64,000 nucleotides of DNA, from the NCBI GenBank assembly GCA_002372935.1, contig DFJF01000006.1, positions 41,324 to 105,323 of the forward strand, read 5' to 3'. Both the position numbers and the translations under genes were made by a program. The stretch's first letter is position 1. Every line of letters starts with the position of its first letter. Below are positions 63,715 through 64,000 of this stretch, in pieces. This DNA is from Clostridiales bacterium UBA3678. GTDB taxonomy: Bacteria > Bacillota > Clostridia > TANB77 > CAG-508. The notes beneath the pieces were generated by a model that ran no database searches, had not been told where the DNA came from, and saw only the letters and a list, made by a program, of their open reading frames with translations.

Positions 63715-63743
63715 TTGACAAAATGATTTAAAAGTTTTATAAT
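63715..63743 (+). promoter_or_regulatory. Promoter of tRNA-Tyr
   Basis: Full consensus TTGACA (63715-63720), 17-base spacer, TATAAT (63738-63743), 17 bases before the tRNA. Confidence 0.8.
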
Positions 63744-63760
63744 ATTTTTAAATTTTATAT

Positions 63761-63846
63761 GGGCAAGTGGTCGAGTGGTTAATGGCACCAGACTGTAAAT
63801 CTGGCCGCGAGAGCGTACGATGGTTCGAATCCATCCTTGCCCACCA
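63761..63846 (+). tRNA. tRNA-Tyr(GTA)
   Basis: 86 nt, class II with a long variable arm (CCGCGAGAGCG), CCA encoded. Acceptor GGGCAAG / CTTGCCC, anticodon stem CCAGA / TCTGG with loop CTGTAAA (anticodon GTA). Confidence 0.95.
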
Positions 63847-63852
63847 AAATCG

Positions 63853-63900
63853 TAATCTATAAAGACATGATTTTCAGTACTTTATAGATTATTTTTTTTA
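63853..63900 (+). terminator. Terminator of the tRNA genes
   Basis: TAATCTATAAAG / CTTTATAGATTA then eight T. From here to 64000 I see no gene. Confidence 0.8.
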
Positions 63901-64000
63901 TTTTGATTGCAACATGACTGCGACTGAATTTATTAAACTAAAAATGTATTTAAATATTCAATTACCATATACCTAAATGTTAATGATAAAATAAGAATGT

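Overview
The window is AT-rich, low-GC DNA from an endospore-forming, monoderm Firmicute, most likely an uncultured or gut-type Clostridia. Evidence for this: several sporulation genes (an alpha/beta SASP, spoVT, spoIVB, cotJABC, ylbJ, a spoVB-like flippase), AAAGGAGG-type ribosome binding sites, sigma-A-like promoters with 17-base spacers, a Suf iron-sulfur operon, RqcH, and a type IV pilus locus with no secretin gene.

Layout. 1-9000: housekeeping genes (a truncated YhaN-like ATPase, a probable 6S RNA, a membrane protein, a CDF transporter, mtaB, a SASP, a HAD phosphatase, rqcH). 9050-22000: one long operon for an unusual Tad-like pilus or secretion machine. It has a CpaB/SAF protein, two ParA/MinD-like proteins with eroded P-loops, a membrane-anchored TadA ATPase, a fused TadB-TadC platform, then a tandem array of paralogous small pilin-like proteins that start MENASK, and a large surface subunit. 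22100-32400: an unknown 778-aa protein, SpoVT, a dockerin-bearing glucosaminidase, a cadherin-like surface protein, MreB, SpoIVB and YchF. 32450-42140: a complete type IV pilus operon (pilMN fusion, pilO, pilA, pilD-like, two pseudopilins, pilB, pilT, pilC). 42200-53000: FtsK/SpoIIIE, an unknown protein, a beta-CASP RNase, MurI, CotJABC and a membrane-anchored subtilase-like pseudoprotease. 53090-59560: a DtxR-fold regulator with a Cys-rich tail, then sufCBDS and mnmA. 59560-64000: ylbJ and a spoVB-like gene, a winged-helix protein, tRNA-Pro and tRNA-Tyr.

Connections. The Tad-like and type IV pilus operons, 23 kb apart, appear to share one promoter design: TTGATT-N17-TAAAAT with TATTAC hexamers repeated every 11 bp upstream, which suggests common control of two surface machines. 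The suf operon probably starts at a consensus promoter whose -10 overlaps a 22-bp palindrome, the likely operator of its first gene. Eight clusters of a GGGACGGTTCTTTTT repeat, plus one decayed copy, sit between genes; most are arranged to form RNA hairpins, and several run directly into the next ribosome binding site.

The strongest candidates for something undescribed are the Tad-like system with its MENASK pilin family, the shared 11-bp-phased control region, the Cys-tailed DtxR-like suf regulator, the prepilin peptidase without its GxGD motif, the subtilase-like pseudoprotease and a possible degenerate ADP-ribosyltransferase-like domain. All calls come from reading the sequence; no database search was possible.
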